Numbered from the stretch's first letter, positions 46,116 through 55,117 are shown. The stretch is 64,000 bases of DNA from a bacterium (GCA_004322275.1 SCTA01000032.1:50667-114666); one strand, 5' to 3'. A program made the numbers and translations. The notes: generated by a model from the sequence alone, not told the origin.

Positions 46116-46235
46116 CCGGCGCATCCTTTCCGTTCCGGGCTTCGTCATGTCCTCGCTCAAGGGCTCGCCGTAGCGCTGCTACTGCCTCGCCCTTTCGCTG
46201 CGGGATTCCTTGCCGGGAACGGAAAACCGCGCCGG
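46116..46235. repeat. ~120-bp palindromic repeat (complete)
   Basis: Ends CCGGCGCATCCTTTCCGTTC and GAACGGAAAACCGCGCCGG are inverted repeats. The centre is CGTAGCGCTGCTAC. It is the best example of the arm type also seen at 2758 and 30159. Confidence 0.88.
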
Positions 46236-46306
46236 AAATTCTAAAAGCTACTGCTATTCTATGGCTTTTCCGTCGAAGCTCTAAGCCCGAAGACGGCAGC
46301 TTGCAA

Positions 46307-46969
46307 CTATTCAAAGACAAGCTCGCCGAAAGTCTCAGGCAGATGGAAGTTCTTTTCGGGTAGAGGCATCCAGGAAGACCAGTGGGGGTGTGAGGTCCTG
46401 TCGCCGCACTTGTAGAAATTCCCCCGCCAACGGTTATCTCCGCCCAACGGTTTCCCCACGTATTTTTCGACTATTTCAAAGGGAATGAAAAAGGCAAGCG
46501 TCCAGTGGAGAGGCTCCTGCACCTCGGGGAAGACCGTGGGCGGCAGCGAGGACTTCACCCCTACCTTTCCTGCGTCTTCCGGGCTAAGGGGAGTAAAGCC
46601 CCGGAGCCCCTTGCCGGTCCGCCTGTGGTCCGTGACGAAACCCGCCAGCATCGCCCCTCCCGCGTTGAACTCGAAATTGAAATATCCGGCGGATATGTCG
46701 GGGCGAAAGAAAAACTCCACGCAGCTGTCCTCGTAAACGGGGTCGCAAAACCGGGTGTGGACGCTTCTGACGTAGCGGTCGCGGACGCGAAAGAGGCCGT
46801 GAAGCCCTGCGACGCTCCTGTAGAGCCTGATTTCCGTTGCAGGGCGGTGGGCGCTTCCCTCAGGCCGGAAATGGTTGAGGGAGACGGCGGGGAGACCGGC
46901 GAGGAGCGGAGAATCCCACCCGGTTTCGAGCGGAAGAAAGGGGAGAAGAGGAACCGGCAGAGTATCCAT
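46307..46969 (-). CDS. Carbohydrate-binding family 9-like protein
   Basis: 220 residues resembling the CBM9-like domain: VSLNHFRPEGSAHRPATEIR, VYEDSCVEFFFRPD, GNFYKCGDRTSHPHWSSW and the C-terminal NFHLPETFGELVFE. No signal peptide is visible, so it may be cytoplasmic or lack its own exporter. No catalytic residues are expected for a binding module. It is flanked by two palindromic repeats and convergent with the YhcH genes. Confidence 0.8.
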   Translation of the reverse strand: MDTLPVPLLPFLPLETGWDSPLLAGLPAVSLNHFRPEGSAHRPATEIRLYRSVAGLHGLFRVRDRYVRSVHTRFCDPVYEDSCVEFFFRPDISAGYFNFEFNAGGAMLAGFVTDHRRTGKGLRGFTPLSPEDAGKVGVKSSLPPTVFPEVQEPLHWTLAFFIPFEIVEKYVGKPLGGDNRWRGNFYKCGDRTSHPHWSSWMPLPEKNFHLPETFGELVFE

Positions 46970-46996
46970 TTACTAAAAGATTTCGCGCGGGAGATT

Positions 46997-47119
46997 CCGG
47001 CAAACTATTTCGGCGAAGGGCAAGGAGTCCGCAGGGCGCGAGGTCGCAGGCAGTAGAGTGACTACGCCAAGACCCGCGCCCGAGAAACGACGCAGCCATT
47101 CACCGAAAGAGGAAGCCGG
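46997..47119. repeat. ~120-bp palindromic repeat, inverted copy
   Basis: Same arm type as 14783 and 23528 but in reverse orientation: ACTATTTCGGCGAAGGGC on the left and TTCACCGAAAGAGGAAGCCGG on the right are inverted arms, and AGTAGAGTGACTACGC is at the centre. Confidence 0.83.
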
Positions 47120-47123
47120 ACAA

Positions 47124-48779
47124 TCAGATGTTCTTCGGGAAAGAGTAGAGAATCTCCACAACCTGCCCATCCTTCCTCATCACCACCGGCAAAGTGCGCT
47201 TCCCCTTCGGAAGTATCTCCAGAATCTTTATGCGGTGGCTCTTGCCGTGATGCTTGAGGACGAATTCCGGCGCGGAGTCGGCCGGCGGGAAGGCGACCTC
47301 TATCGAGGAGGTTTCTCCGCCGATGCGCATGAAGAGGGTGCGCTTGTTCCCCTTCATCGGGCCCAGCCCTTCGAGGTTGACTTCAAAGGATTCGCCCTGG
47401 TGCTCGACGATAACCTTTCGCGGAATGCGCGAATCGGCGGGCATCTCGCTCCTGGTCTCGTCGGAGGTTTTCGCGGACTTTAAAAGGTCGAGGCCCTCGC
47501 CGTCGCCGAAAAGTATCATGGTCAGCTTCTCGGCGGCGGTTGCCGTGGGGCCGAAATCAGCGTGGTCGAAGTCCTGCAGGGGCGCTTCGCTATCGAGGGA
47601 CTTGTCCTTTGCGCGTGTGACGAGGTCGCCGCGGATAGCGTGCCTCGGCTGGCCGTAGGCGCCGCGAAGGTAGGTTACGGCTCGCGGAGTGAGGGACGAA
47701 TAGGGAACGTCGTTGCAGACGTTTTCAGCCGTCTGCGAGCACACCGCCTCCAGCAGCGGAGTGAGGAGGGGAGGGCAGCCGAGATCTTCCCAGACCTTGG
47801 GCGCTTCCTCCCAGGCTCTCGTCATCAGATCGGAGCGTTCGCGGCGCATCAACTCGTTTGCGAGGGTTCTTTTCACCGTCGAGGGCATCTCGCCGCGAAG
47901 GAGAGCGTGATCGACGCCGTGAAGGACCTTGTGGCCGAAGCCCTTCCTCTCCTTCGCCTCGTCAAACCACCTTGAGACGTTTTCGAGGGCGGTGAGGTCT
48001 ATCGCGGGAGCCCTTTTCGAGCCGCGAAGGGCCATCAGGAGCGATTCGGCGCGCGGCGGGCTGTAGGTCCAGGCGAGGGAGGAGACGGTGGCGTCGGCGA
48101 AGGCCGCCCCGGCGCTTACTCCCGCCTCTATCGCGGCCGCCGACATCAGGCTGGTGTCGTGGACGTGCAGGCGAAGGGGCAGCGAGCAGTGCTGGGTGAA
48201 GGAGCGGACGAGGCTCGCGAGGTGCGCGGGCGAAAGGAGGCCGAAGGGGTCCTGAAGGGCTATCTCGTCGGCCCCGGCGTCGGTAAAGGTAACTCCCGCC
48301 TCCAGCAGCGCGTCTCTCGGGTCCTGCATCAGTCCCCAGGCGACAGGAACGGCGGCGGTGACCTTGAAGCCGGTGAACTTTGCCATCTCGACGACCATGC
48401 GTGCGCCGTCGATATCGATGCCGGGGTCGGAAACCTTGATGTGGTCAACGCCGAGGTCGCTCAGCAGGCGCAGGGTGGCCCGGATGGTGGAAAGGGGCGC
48501 GGGACTGGAGCCGAAGAGGAGCTTCGAGCGCAGCACCACCTGCAGAGGGGTATTCGGAAGGCCCCGGCGTATTACGCGCAGCCTCTCCCACGGGTCTTCC
48601 CGCAGCAGATGAACGACCCTCTCGGCGCTTCCGCCTCCGAAGCCGTCCACACCGGCGTAACCCACCTTGTCCAGAAGCCTTACGACCTCGCCCAACTCAT
48701 GCGACCGAAGGTGGAGGGAGACGAAATCGCCCACCGAGTCGCGGAGAGTTGCGTCGTATATTCCTACGGGAGGTCTCAC
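47124..48779 (-). CDS. Degenerate biotin-dependent carboxyltransferase-like protein
   Basis: 551 residues of the pyruvate carboxylase B/oxaloacetate decarboxylase alpha type. The TIM-barrel has DATLRDS at the N-terminus and the metal His pair in LRLHVHD. However, the position of the carbamylated metal-binding lysine (normally in IALKDM) is Gln in EIALQDPFGLL. The tail has two similar beta segments (KVIVEHQGESFEV, EFVLKHHGKSHRI) but no biotin-acceptor MKM motif. It overlaps the biotin carboxylase gene by 4 bases. It may be a non-catalytic or neofunctional subunit, or work with a separate carrier. Confidence 0.82.
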   Translation of the reverse strand: MRPPVGIYDATLRDSVGDFVSLHLRSHELGEVVRLLDKVGYAGVDGFGGGSAERVVHLLREDPWERLRVIRRGLPNTPLQVVLRSKLLFGSSPAPLSTIRATLRLLSDLGVDHIKVSDPGIDIDGARMVVEMAKFTGFKVTAAVPVAWGLMQDPRDALLEAGVTFTDAGADEIALQDPFGLLSPAHLASLVRSFTQHCSLPLRLHVHDTSLMSAAAIEAGVSAGAAFADATVSSLAWTYSPPRAESLLMALRGSKRAPAIDLTALENVSRWFDEAKERKGFGHKVLHGVDHALLRGEMPSTVKRTLANELMRRERSDLMTRAWEEAPKVWEDLGCPPLLTPLLEAVCSQTAENVCNDVPYSSLTPRAVTYLRGAYGQPRHAIRGDLVTRAKDKSLDSEAPLQDFDHADFGPTATAAEKLTMILFGDGEGLDLLKSAKTSDETRSEMPADSRIPRKVIVEHQGESFEVNLEGLGPMKGNKRTLFMRIGGETSSIEVAFPPADSAPEFVLKHHGKSHRIKILEILPKGKRTLPVVMRKDGQVVEILYSFPKNI

Positions 48780-50233
48780 GGCTCGTTCTCCATGCGTTCA
48801 ATTTCAGGCGGCGTGCCCGAGGCGATACAGTGTGCGAAAAGGGCTGCCCCGGCCAGGAAGAAGGGGTCGAGGGGCTCCACCGGGTCGGGATAGTGGAAGG
48901 AATCGGCCTTCTCTTCGAGAAAATTGTTGTTGAAATTGCCCGCCCTAAAATCGGGGTCTTCGATGATTCGCCGGTAGAAGGGCACCGTCGTCTGGATGCC
49001 GCGAATGACGTACTCCTCCAGCGCCCTCGAAAGGCGGCAGAGCGCCTCGTCCCAGGTGCGCCCCCAGACGCAGAGCTTCGAGATCATCGGGTCGAAGAAG
49101 GGGAGGACCTCGTAGCCGGAATAGATGCAGGAATCCAGCCGGACCCCGAAACCGCCGGGGGATAGGTAGCGGGTGATCTTGCCCGGCGAGGGCATGAAGC
49201 TGTTAAGCGGATCTTCCGCGTTGATGCGGCACTCGATGGCGTAGCCGCGAAGGGCGACCTCTTCCTGCGTGAAGGAGAGCTTCTCGCCAGCGGCGACCCG
49301 AATCATCTCCTTGACGATGTCGATGCCCGTGACCATCTCGGTTACGGTGTGCTCGACCTGTATGCGGGTGTTCATCTCAAGGAAGTAATAACGCCCGTCC
49401 GGCTCCATCAGGAACTCAAGAGTGCCGACCGAATCGTACCCCACCTCTTTGCAGAGCGAGATTGCCACTTCGCCCATCTCGGCGCGGGTCTTCTCGTCGA
49501 GGACGAGCGAGGGGGCGACCTCGATGAGCTTCTGGTGTCTGCGCTGGATAGAGCAGTCGCGCTCGCCGAGGTGGGCGCGGCTGCCGTGCTTGTCGCAGAT
49601 GACCTGAATCTCGATGTGGCGCGGCTGCTCGATGTAGCGTTCGAGGTACATCCTGCCGTCGCCGAAGGATTTTTGCGCCTCGGAGGAGGCGTTCTCGAAC
49701 CCGGTCTGAATCTCGGAGGCCGTGCGGATGACGCGCATCCCCTTGCCGCCGCCGCCCGCTACCGCCTTCAGCATCACCGGATAGCCAATCTTGACGGCCC
49801 ACTTGAGGGCCTCCTTGACGTTCTCAAGCGCCGGGGCCGCCGGGATGACCGGAACGCCCGCGCGGATAGCCACCTGCCGGGCCTCGATCTTGTCGCCCAT
49901 CATATCGATGGCCTTCACGTTCGGGCCGATGAGGGTAATCCCGCGCTTGGCAAGCGCGATCGAAAGGGCCGACTTCTCCGAGAGAAAGCCGTAGCCGGGG
50001 TGTACCGCGTCCGCCCCCATCTTTTTGGCCACGTCCGCGATCTGCTCGGCGTCCAGATACCCGCCGCGCGGGCCGGGCTCCACCAGAATGGCCTCGTCGG
50101 CCTTTGAAACGTGGACGCAGTGGGAATCCTGCTCGGTGTAGATGGCCACCGTCGGGATGCCCAGCTCGCGGCACGCCCGGTGTATTCTCACCGCGATCTC
50201 GCCGCGGTTGGCTATTAGAACTTTCTTGAACAC
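48776..50233 (-). CDS. Biotin carboxylase subunit (acetyl-CoA/pyruvate/propionyl-CoA carboxylase type)
   Basis: 485-residue ATP-grasp enzyme that carboxylates biotin with bicarbonate and ATP. The ATP-grasp lid KAVAGGGGKGMRVI, catalytic ERDCSIQRRHQKLIEVAPS, and MNTRIQVEHTVTE with the bicarbonate-binding Arg are intact. The C-terminal extension (about 455-485) is not typical of AccC. It overlaps the carboxyltransferase-like gene, so the two form an operon. Partner substrate cannot be read because the partner's active site is altered. Confidence 0.92.
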   Translation of the reverse strand: MFKKVLIANRGEIAVRIHRACRELGIPTVAIYTEQDSHCVHVSKADEAILVEPGPRGGYLDAEQIADVAKKMGADAVHPGYGFLSEKSALSIALAKRGITLIGPNVKAIDMMGDKIEARQVAIRAGVPVIPAAPALENVKEALKWAVKIGYPVMLKAVAGGGGKGMRVIRTASEIQTGFENASSEAQKSFGDGRMYLERYIEQPRHIEIQVICDKHGSRAHLGERDCSIQRRHQKLIEVAPSLVLDEKTRAEMGEVAISLCKEVGYDSVGTLEFLMEPDGRYYFLEMNTRIQVEHTVTEMVTGIDIVKEMIRVAAGEKLSFTQEEVALRGYAIECRINAEDPLNSFMPSPGKITRYLSPGGFGVRLDSCIYSGYEVLPFFDPMISKLCVWGRTWDEALCRLSRALEEYVIRGIQTTVPFYRRIIEDPDFRAGNFNNNFLEEKADSFHYPDPVEPLDPFFLAGAALFAHCIASGTPPEIERMENEP

Positions 50234-50276
50234 TTCCTATGCATCCTTTTAAAGCAAATTTTTCTGCGTTGCTTAC

Positions 50277-50403
50277 TCTTCGACGGCTTCGTCTTTTGCC
50301 GCGGGGCTTCGTCGCTACTCGCTCGCGCTCCTCGCCGTAGTCACGCTACTGACTTCGTCGCGCTCCCTGCGGGCTCCTTGCCCGGCAGCAAAATCCTGTG
50401 CCG
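50277..50403. repeat. ~120-bp palindromic repeat, diverged copy
   Basis: Inner arms TTTTGCCGCGGGGC and GCCCGGCAGCAAAA are inverted, and the centre is CGTAGTCACGCTAC. A second fragment of the same type (GCTTTTGCCGCGGGGCTTCG) lies at 50551-50576 and stops at the low-GC gene. The gap between (50404-50550) holds nothing I recognise. Confidence 0.7.
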
Positions 50404-50579
50404 TATGTAAAAAAGAAACAATCATGCAATTTGGCCCGCCAAAAACGAACCATTATATCTACCCAAAAGAGGAAGTGGAGTCAAGGGATTGCGGTGGGAT
50501 GGGTCGGCGCATCATTTCCGACCCCGGTTGCGTGTACACTTATACGGCTTCGGCTTTTGCCGCGGGGCTTCGTCGCTAT

Positions 50580-51593
50580 CTAAATGCTCGCTTTAAGTTG
50601 TTTTAGATCCGATAGATAGCGTCTAGTGTGACGTCGGTTTTTTGAGTCTTGCCATGTGTTGCGGATTGATATTATTGAAGTAACTAAAAGTGCTGTGGCT
50701 GCAGTTGCCTCCTTAATGTAGTTGTACTTATCAAAATTTTCAGCATCTATTACGAGCCAAATTCCCAAGGCGGCTGGAATAGCACCAGAACCAATAGCAA
50801 TTACATCATCTGAGAATTCTCTCCATAAAGAAGACCTGAATTCCATGAAATCTTTAGCAATTGTTTCAGGGCTGTTATTGCTGCCCTCCAATGATTTAAT
50901 GAAAGATTCTATTTCATGGTTAAAGGCAATTAGCTTTTGCTTGAATCCGCTTTTGTTTCTCAATTTAATAATACTATTTATTGATATTTCCTGAAGATTT
51001 GCAGGTAACACCATTGGTATTGTGAAACGGGCGACATCTACGCATTTTGGTGTAGCAGGGCTAGTGCTTAAACATGAAATAGAAAATTTATCTATTTCAG
51101 GAATATCCGTTATAGGAGACATATTATCATTGGCAGAAATAGCCTGTGCCAATAAAGTCATATATATTAATGCAAGATGCTCTGAAACTGCGATACCATT
51201 GTCTGATGGTGTTCCAAGTTTGTTTTTGGTTAGGAAATCTTCCCAAGCATCAGAGTATTTTTCACGAAATATTGTATGTGTATGAAATTCTGGTGATTTC
51301 CAAACGTTTATAAAATCATGGCATTTAAAAAAATCCTTGAAAGCATATGGGCGGCTGAGCATTGATTCGCATGTTTCTATTGCTTCTTTTGTTGCTTTAA
51401 CGCCTTTTTTGTAATCTGGTCTATAGAATTTAATTAAGTCTGTTGAGTCAATAATTTCTCTAAAGCGCCCTGATAAGTATTGTTCGCCACTATATGGTAC
51501 TATAGGCTGCAATTCGTTAAAATAAAGCAATGCAAACTTGAGCCATGTTTCGTCGGCAACCTCGAAAGAAGGGTAGTAGAGTAAGTTTTTCAT
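50580..51593 (-). CDS. Orphan low-GC protein, possibly DUF6236-like
   Basis: 337 residues from ATG 51593, preceded by GGGGAGA. GC is near 36%, far below the rest of the window. The N-terminus MKNLLYYPSFEVADETWLKF, followed by ALLYFNELQPIVP, resembles proteins annotated DUF6236, seen in accessory and defence-rich regions; this is from memory and not certain. The middle is helical. Residues about 275-315 form one or two hydrophobic segments (IAIGSGAIPAALGIWLVI, ATAALLVTSIISI). The gene cuts off a palindromic repeat on one side and abuts half of palindromic element copy 3 on the other, consistent with recent insertion. Confidence 0.7.
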   Translation of the reverse strand: MKNLLYYPSFEVADETWLKFALLYFNELQPIVPYSGEQYLSGRFREIIDSTDLIKFYRPDYKKGVKATKEAIETCESMLSRPYAFKDFFKCHDFINVWKSPEFHTHTIFREKYSDAWEDFLTKNKLGTPSDNGIAVSEHLALIYMTLLAQAISANDNMSPITDIPEIDKFSISCLSTSPATPKCVDVARFTIPMVLPANLQEISINSIIKLRNKSGFKQKLIAFNHEIESFIKSLEGSNNSPETIAKDFMEFRSSLWREFSDDVIAIGSGAIPAALGIWLVIDAENFDKYNYIKEATAATALLVTSIISIRNTWQDSKNRRHTRRYLSDLKQLKASI

Positions 51594-51699
51594 TATGTCT
51601 CCCCATACAATCAGGTCAGTCTGAGGTGGGCTCAAGTTGCCATTTTAAGCATGTATATTATATTACTGAAAATCTCCATCGCGGGCAATTTTTAAATCC

Positions 51700-52016
51700 G
51701 TTCAGAATACGTGTAAAATTCTACCTTCGAGTCCAAAAACATTCCGTTATCTAGTTTTTGGGCGAGCCTTCTTTTCGTCCTCCTCGTGGCCCGTACGCGG
51801 CGCAACGAGTGGAGGCGTCGGGCCGGCGCGGGGTCTTAGTGAGCGCAGCGAAGTGGGTGCCCCGTACGGCCCAGCCGGAACGAAGTGGTCGCGCTTTTTA
51901 AAGCGCGAGCGACGGGTCCGGGCCGATTTCTTGGTCACTTCTTTCTAAAAGAAGTGACAAGGGGAGTGGGGCAGAGCCCCACAGGCGTAGACCGATGGGC
52001 TAAAGCCCATCCTACA
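51700..52016. repeat. Large palindromic repeat element, copy 3 (left half missing)
   Basis: Begins inside the P3 loop (TACGTGTAAAA). It keeps TACCTTCGAG (51722-51731), stem P4 TCCAAAAAC 51732-51740 with GTTTTTGGG, and P1 half CGAGCC 51763-51768. The full right flank follows with hairpins AGCGCG/CGCGCT, CACTTCTTT/AAGAAGTG, GTGGGG/CCCCAC and GATGGGCT/AGCCCATC. GGCTCG, P2 and half of P3 are absent. No gene lies in 51594-52147. Confidence 0.78.
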
Positions 52017-52081
52017 TAAGTAGCTAAAACAATTAAGGTAATGTCGGATTTTCGCTTCGCTCAATCGCGACCTACAAAACT

Positions 52082-52111
52082 AAAAAACCCGCCTGTTGTC
52101 AGCGGGCGGGT
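52082..52111 (-). terminator. Rho-independent terminator of the 4-helix membrane protein gene
   Basis: On the minus strand, ACCCGCC, loop, GGCGGGT and a T-run, about 37 bases after the stop. Confidence 0.78.
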
Positions 52112-52147
52112 CTCATTCAAGTCGCGGGGAGAGCGGGGGGTGAATTA

Positions 52148-52546
52148 TCAGAAGATTTTGAATTTCTTGAAGATCAGGACTATCGACCAGTAGATGATGA
52201 CCCAGAAAACCACCCCCATTATCGGCATGTAGATCAGGCTGCCCGGTTCGCCCTCGCCCCTGCTGAGGAAAAACACACCCTCGTGGTAGATGACGAAGAG
52301 TCCGTAGACGCAGAGGCCTATGAGGGAGCCGAGAAGCTTTTCGGGTCTCTCCATGCCGGAGTAGATGTGTTTTTTCGCGGCGAGCAGGGGGAAGAGGTAG
52401 AGCAGGATCAGCGCGGCGTAGATCGCCAGCGATTTGGGCGATTTATCGGTTATGAAGAAGACGGGAACTATGACGGCGATGGTGACGACGGGGGCGACCA
52501 CCATGAAAATCTGCTTCGCCTTTCCGTAATCGAGAATGTTTGCCAT
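52148..52546 (-). CDS. Small integral membrane protein of unknown function
   Basis: 132 residues with four predicted helices (about 13-32, 40-55, 68-84, 105-128) and short loops. The C-terminus is KKFKIF, in the cytoplasm by the positive-inside rule. No family recognised. The ribosome site on the minus strand is AAAGGAAAAT, just before ATG 52546. It is probably transcribed alone, since a terminator follows and the RNA methyltransferase gene upstream is 126 bases away. Confidence 0.7.
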   Translation of the reverse strand: MANILDYGKAKQIFMVVAPVVTIAVIVPVFFITDKSPKSLAIYAALILLYLFPLLAAKKHIYSGMERPEKLLGSLIGLCVYGLFVIYHEGVFFLSRGEGEPGSLIYMPIMGVVFWVIIYWSIVLIFKKFKIF

Positions 52547-52672
52547 GTTTATTTTCCTTTAAAAAAACCTCTGCGAATCGCTCCGCAAGGGCTTTTAATA
52601 TGAAATAAAAAGACTCAAACCTGCCCGAAACGTAAACCATTCTACACTAAATCGACCGAAACTTGAAACCTT

Positions 52673-53848
52673 CTACTTCCTGCTGAGCAGGGCCAGCGTT
52701 TCGACGTGCGCCGTCTGCGGCAGAAAGTCGAAGGGCTTTATGAGGGCGATCTCGTAATGTCCGGAGCCTTTGAGAATGTGAACGTCCCGCGAGAGGGTCT
52801 CCGGGTTGCAGGAGAGGTAGAGCACAGCGCGCGGCGCGGCCTCGACTATGACCGAAAGCACCTTTTCGTCCGCTCCCTTCCTCGCGGGGTTTAGCGTGAC
52901 GATGGAAGGCGGGGGGCCTTCTCTCAGAAGTTCCGGCAGCGCCTCTTCGACCGCTCCCTGCACGAAGGAGACGTTCTTCACCCCCGTCTCTTCGGCGGTT
53001 GCGGTGGCGTCGGCTATCGCAAGAGGATTTACCTCTATGCCGACGACTTTTCCGACGCTTCGCCCGAGGTTTAAGGCCAACCCGCCCACGCCGCAGTAAA
53101 GGTCGTAGACGATATCCTCCGCGACCGGGTTTAGAAGCTCAACCGCCTTCCGGTACGCCGCTCCCGCCTGCGCCCTGTTCGCCTGAAGGAAGGAACCCCC
53201 GCTGGCGCGAAGGATTACTTCCCCGAAGCGCTCCCTGATGAAGCCTTCCCCACGGAGAACCTTCCACTCGCTGCCGAAGATCTCGTTGCCCTCCGAGGGG
53301 TTGACGTTTACGAGAACTCCGGCGAGGTTCGGTATCTCTTCTTGCAGCCGGGCGGCGAGCGACCTGAGGAGCCCTTCGTCTTCGCCGGTGGCCGTGACGA
53401 GGGTGACGAGAAGTTTCTGCTCCTCCTCGCTGGCGGTGAAGACTGCGTAGCGCAGCCACCCCGCCGGGCTGCGGCGTGTCGGAAGAAGGGAGGGGATAAG
53501 CCGCAGGAGCGAGCGGAGCTTGCGGACCCCGAGGGCGACCAGCGGGCTGTGCACCGGGCAGCCGGGGATGTCTACGACGCCGTGGGTTCCCTCGCGGTAT
53601 ATTCCGACGGCGGGGCCCCTCGCGCTCTTCTGGAGCGCCAGCTTCGAGGAGCTACGGTAGCCGAGGAGGGAGGGGCTCGGGACGACTTCCTCCACCTCGG
53701 GAAAATTTCCCGGTCCGAAGCACTTTTCAAAAGCCACGGTAACTATCCGGCGCTTTTCTTCAAGCTGGGCGGCGTAATCGGCCGTTATCAGGGGGCAGCC
53801 GGGGCACTCGGGGTGCGGGCAGGGACTCTGCGGAGGGTTCTTTTTCAT
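52673..53848 (-). CDS. Fe-S RNA (uracil-5-)-methyltransferase, TrmA/RlmD family
   Basis: 391 residues. N-terminal Cys motif CPHPECPGC can bind an Fe-S cluster, as in RlmD (RumA). The SAM-binding domain has DLYCGVGGLALNLGR and VVGIEVNPLAI; QANRAQAG lies before it. The catalytic nucleophile Cys is in YLSCNPETLSRDV. It would methylate uracil C5 in 23S rRNA (or tRNA). The TRAM domain of RlmD is missing at the N-terminus, so RlmC-like or related specificity is possible. The exact target cannot be named. Confidence 0.88.
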   Translation of the reverse strand: MKKNPPQSPCPHPECPGCPLITADYAAQLEEKRRIVTVAFEKCFGPGNFPEVEEVVPSPSLLGYRSSSKLALQKSARGPAVGIYREGTHGVVDIPGCPVHSPLVALGVRKLRSLLRLIPSLLPTRRSPAGWLRYAVFTASEEEQKLLVTLVTATGEDEGLLRSLAARLQEEIPNLAGVLVNVNPSEGNEIFGSEWKVLRGEGFIRERFGEVILRASGGSFLQANRAQAGAAYRKAVELLNPVAEDIVYDLYCGVGGLALNLGRSVGKVVGIEVNPLAIADATATAEETGVKNVSFVQGAVEEALPELLREGPPPSIVTLNPARKGADEKVLSVIVEAAPRAVLYLSCNPETLSRDVHILKGSGHYEIALIKPFDFLPQTAHVETLALLSRK

Positions 53849-53960
53849 GGCGCAATAATCGCCGGGGACTCATTGCTTGTCAACATAAGCCGTGAAATGT
53901 GTTTATACTTTAGCGAGGCCGCTGGAGTTGCCCGTTACATTGAAATCAGCGAGGTTGGCT

Positions 53961-54446
53961 ATGACGACAAAAGCTTTCGCTCTTTTGCTTGCGTTCTTTC
54001 TTTTCTGTCCGGTTCAGTCCAGGGCCGAAGCCCTTGAGTGGCCTCCCGGCCTCAAGGACGTGGTGACAAACAAGTTCACCACCCTTCAGACGGTAGAGTT
54101 CGCCATCCGCGATTCCGATCAGAAGGCCCCTGCGGGAATAGTGCCGACCTTTACCTTCGACCGGCCAAACCACAGCTGCCACGAGGCTTCCGGCCAGGCT
54201 TACCGGGTTTACGGCGAACCTTTCCTCTACGGCAGGGACGAGGACGGCTCTTACCTCGTAAGGGTGAGCTTCACCCTCTTTTACAGGGAGGCGATTACCC
54301 TAGATTCTCTCTTCGCCTCTCCCTGGAAGGAGGGCAGCGGCGGCGCTCTGGAGGTGAAGTTCACTAAAGAGGACGAGTTCTGGAAAGCCTCCAAAGGCCG
54401 GGAACTTCCGTCGGACGGCAACCCGAAACCGAAAGAGAGTAAATGA
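53961..54446 (+). CDS. Exported hypothetical protein
   Basis: 161 residues from ATG 53961 (GAGG 6 bases upstream). Sec signal MTTKAFALLLAFFLFCPVQS is followed by RAEA. The mature part is a compact beta-rich sequence with one Cys, including FTFDRPNHSCHEASGQAYRV and YLVRVSFTLFYREAITLDSL. No domain is recognised. The last codons overlap the next gene (ATGA), so the two act together or are at least co-translated. Confidence 0.65.
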   Translation: MTTKAFALLLAFFLFCPVQSRAEALEWPPGLKDVVTNKFTTLQTVEFAIRDSDQKAPAGIVPTFTFDRPNHSCHEASGQAYRVYGEPFLYGRDEDGSYLVRVSFTLFYREAITLDSLFASPWKEGSGGALEVKFTKEDEFWKASKGRELPSDGNPKPKESK

Positions 54447-55117
54447 GAGTCGCGAAGGTTCTGCTGGCCGCTTTTCTCCTGCTCGCTTTCGCCGCCGAGG
54501 GTTTCTCAGCCGTTTCCTGCCACTGTTTCAACGACAGGAAGTTTGACCCGGAAGCGCCCTTCATCGCCGACCCCTTCATACTCGCCACGGCCAGAAACAC
54601 CATAGCGGCGGTAGCCTCGGGAGTCGACAAGGGGGCTATCGTGAAGAAGCGCATGACCGGCTCCACGGAGGGCGACCTCTGGCTCGGCCTTTTTCTGGCG
54701 AAGGAGACCGGCGTCTCCGCCGAAGCGCTGCTTTCGGCGAGAGAGAAAAATCCCTCGTGGTCAGCCGCGCTTTCGGCTATACCGGTAGACACAGGAAAGT
54801 TCGGCAAGGAGTTCGAGAGCGCGAGAAATGCCGGAAACGAAGAGGCGATGGCGGCGGCGCTGGCCGATTTCGCCTTTACCGAGCGTTTCGGCCAGAAGCA
54901 GGCGGAGGTAAGCGGGTTGCGGACTCTCGGGGCGTCCACCGCCGAGACGACCCTTTCCCTTCTGCTCTCTAAAAAGACCGGGAAAAGCCCTCTGGATATC
55001 TTCAAAGAGACAACTTCGGGCAAGAAAAGCTGGGGGCAGCTTCTCGACGCGGCGGGAATACCCGCCGAAATCACCGGGAAGAGCGTCACCGAGACCTTCG
55101 TACCCCAAAACAGATAG
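54443..55117 (+). CDS. Exported hypothetical protein
   Basis: 224 residues. A signal peptide ends near GFSAVSC. If the Cys after Ser-Ala-Val-Ser is the lipobox Cys the protein could be a lipoprotein, but the context CHCFND is not typical. The mature protein is helical and alternates short motifs (VSAEALLSAREKNPSWSAAL, GKSPLDIFKETTSGKKSWGQ), perhaps two copies of a helical repeat. Co-translated with the preceding gene. Function unknown. Confidence 0.6.
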   Translation: MRVAKVLLAAFLLLAFAAEGFSAVSCHCFNDRKFDPEAPFIADPFILATARNTIAAVASGVDKGAIVKKRMTGSTEGDLWLGLFLAKETGVSAEALLSAREKNPSWSAALSAIPVDTGKFGKEFESARNAGNEEAMAAALADFAFTERFGQKQAEVSGLRTLGASTAETTLSLLLSKKTGKSPLDIFKETTSGKKSWGQLLDAAGIPAEITGKSVTETFVPQNR

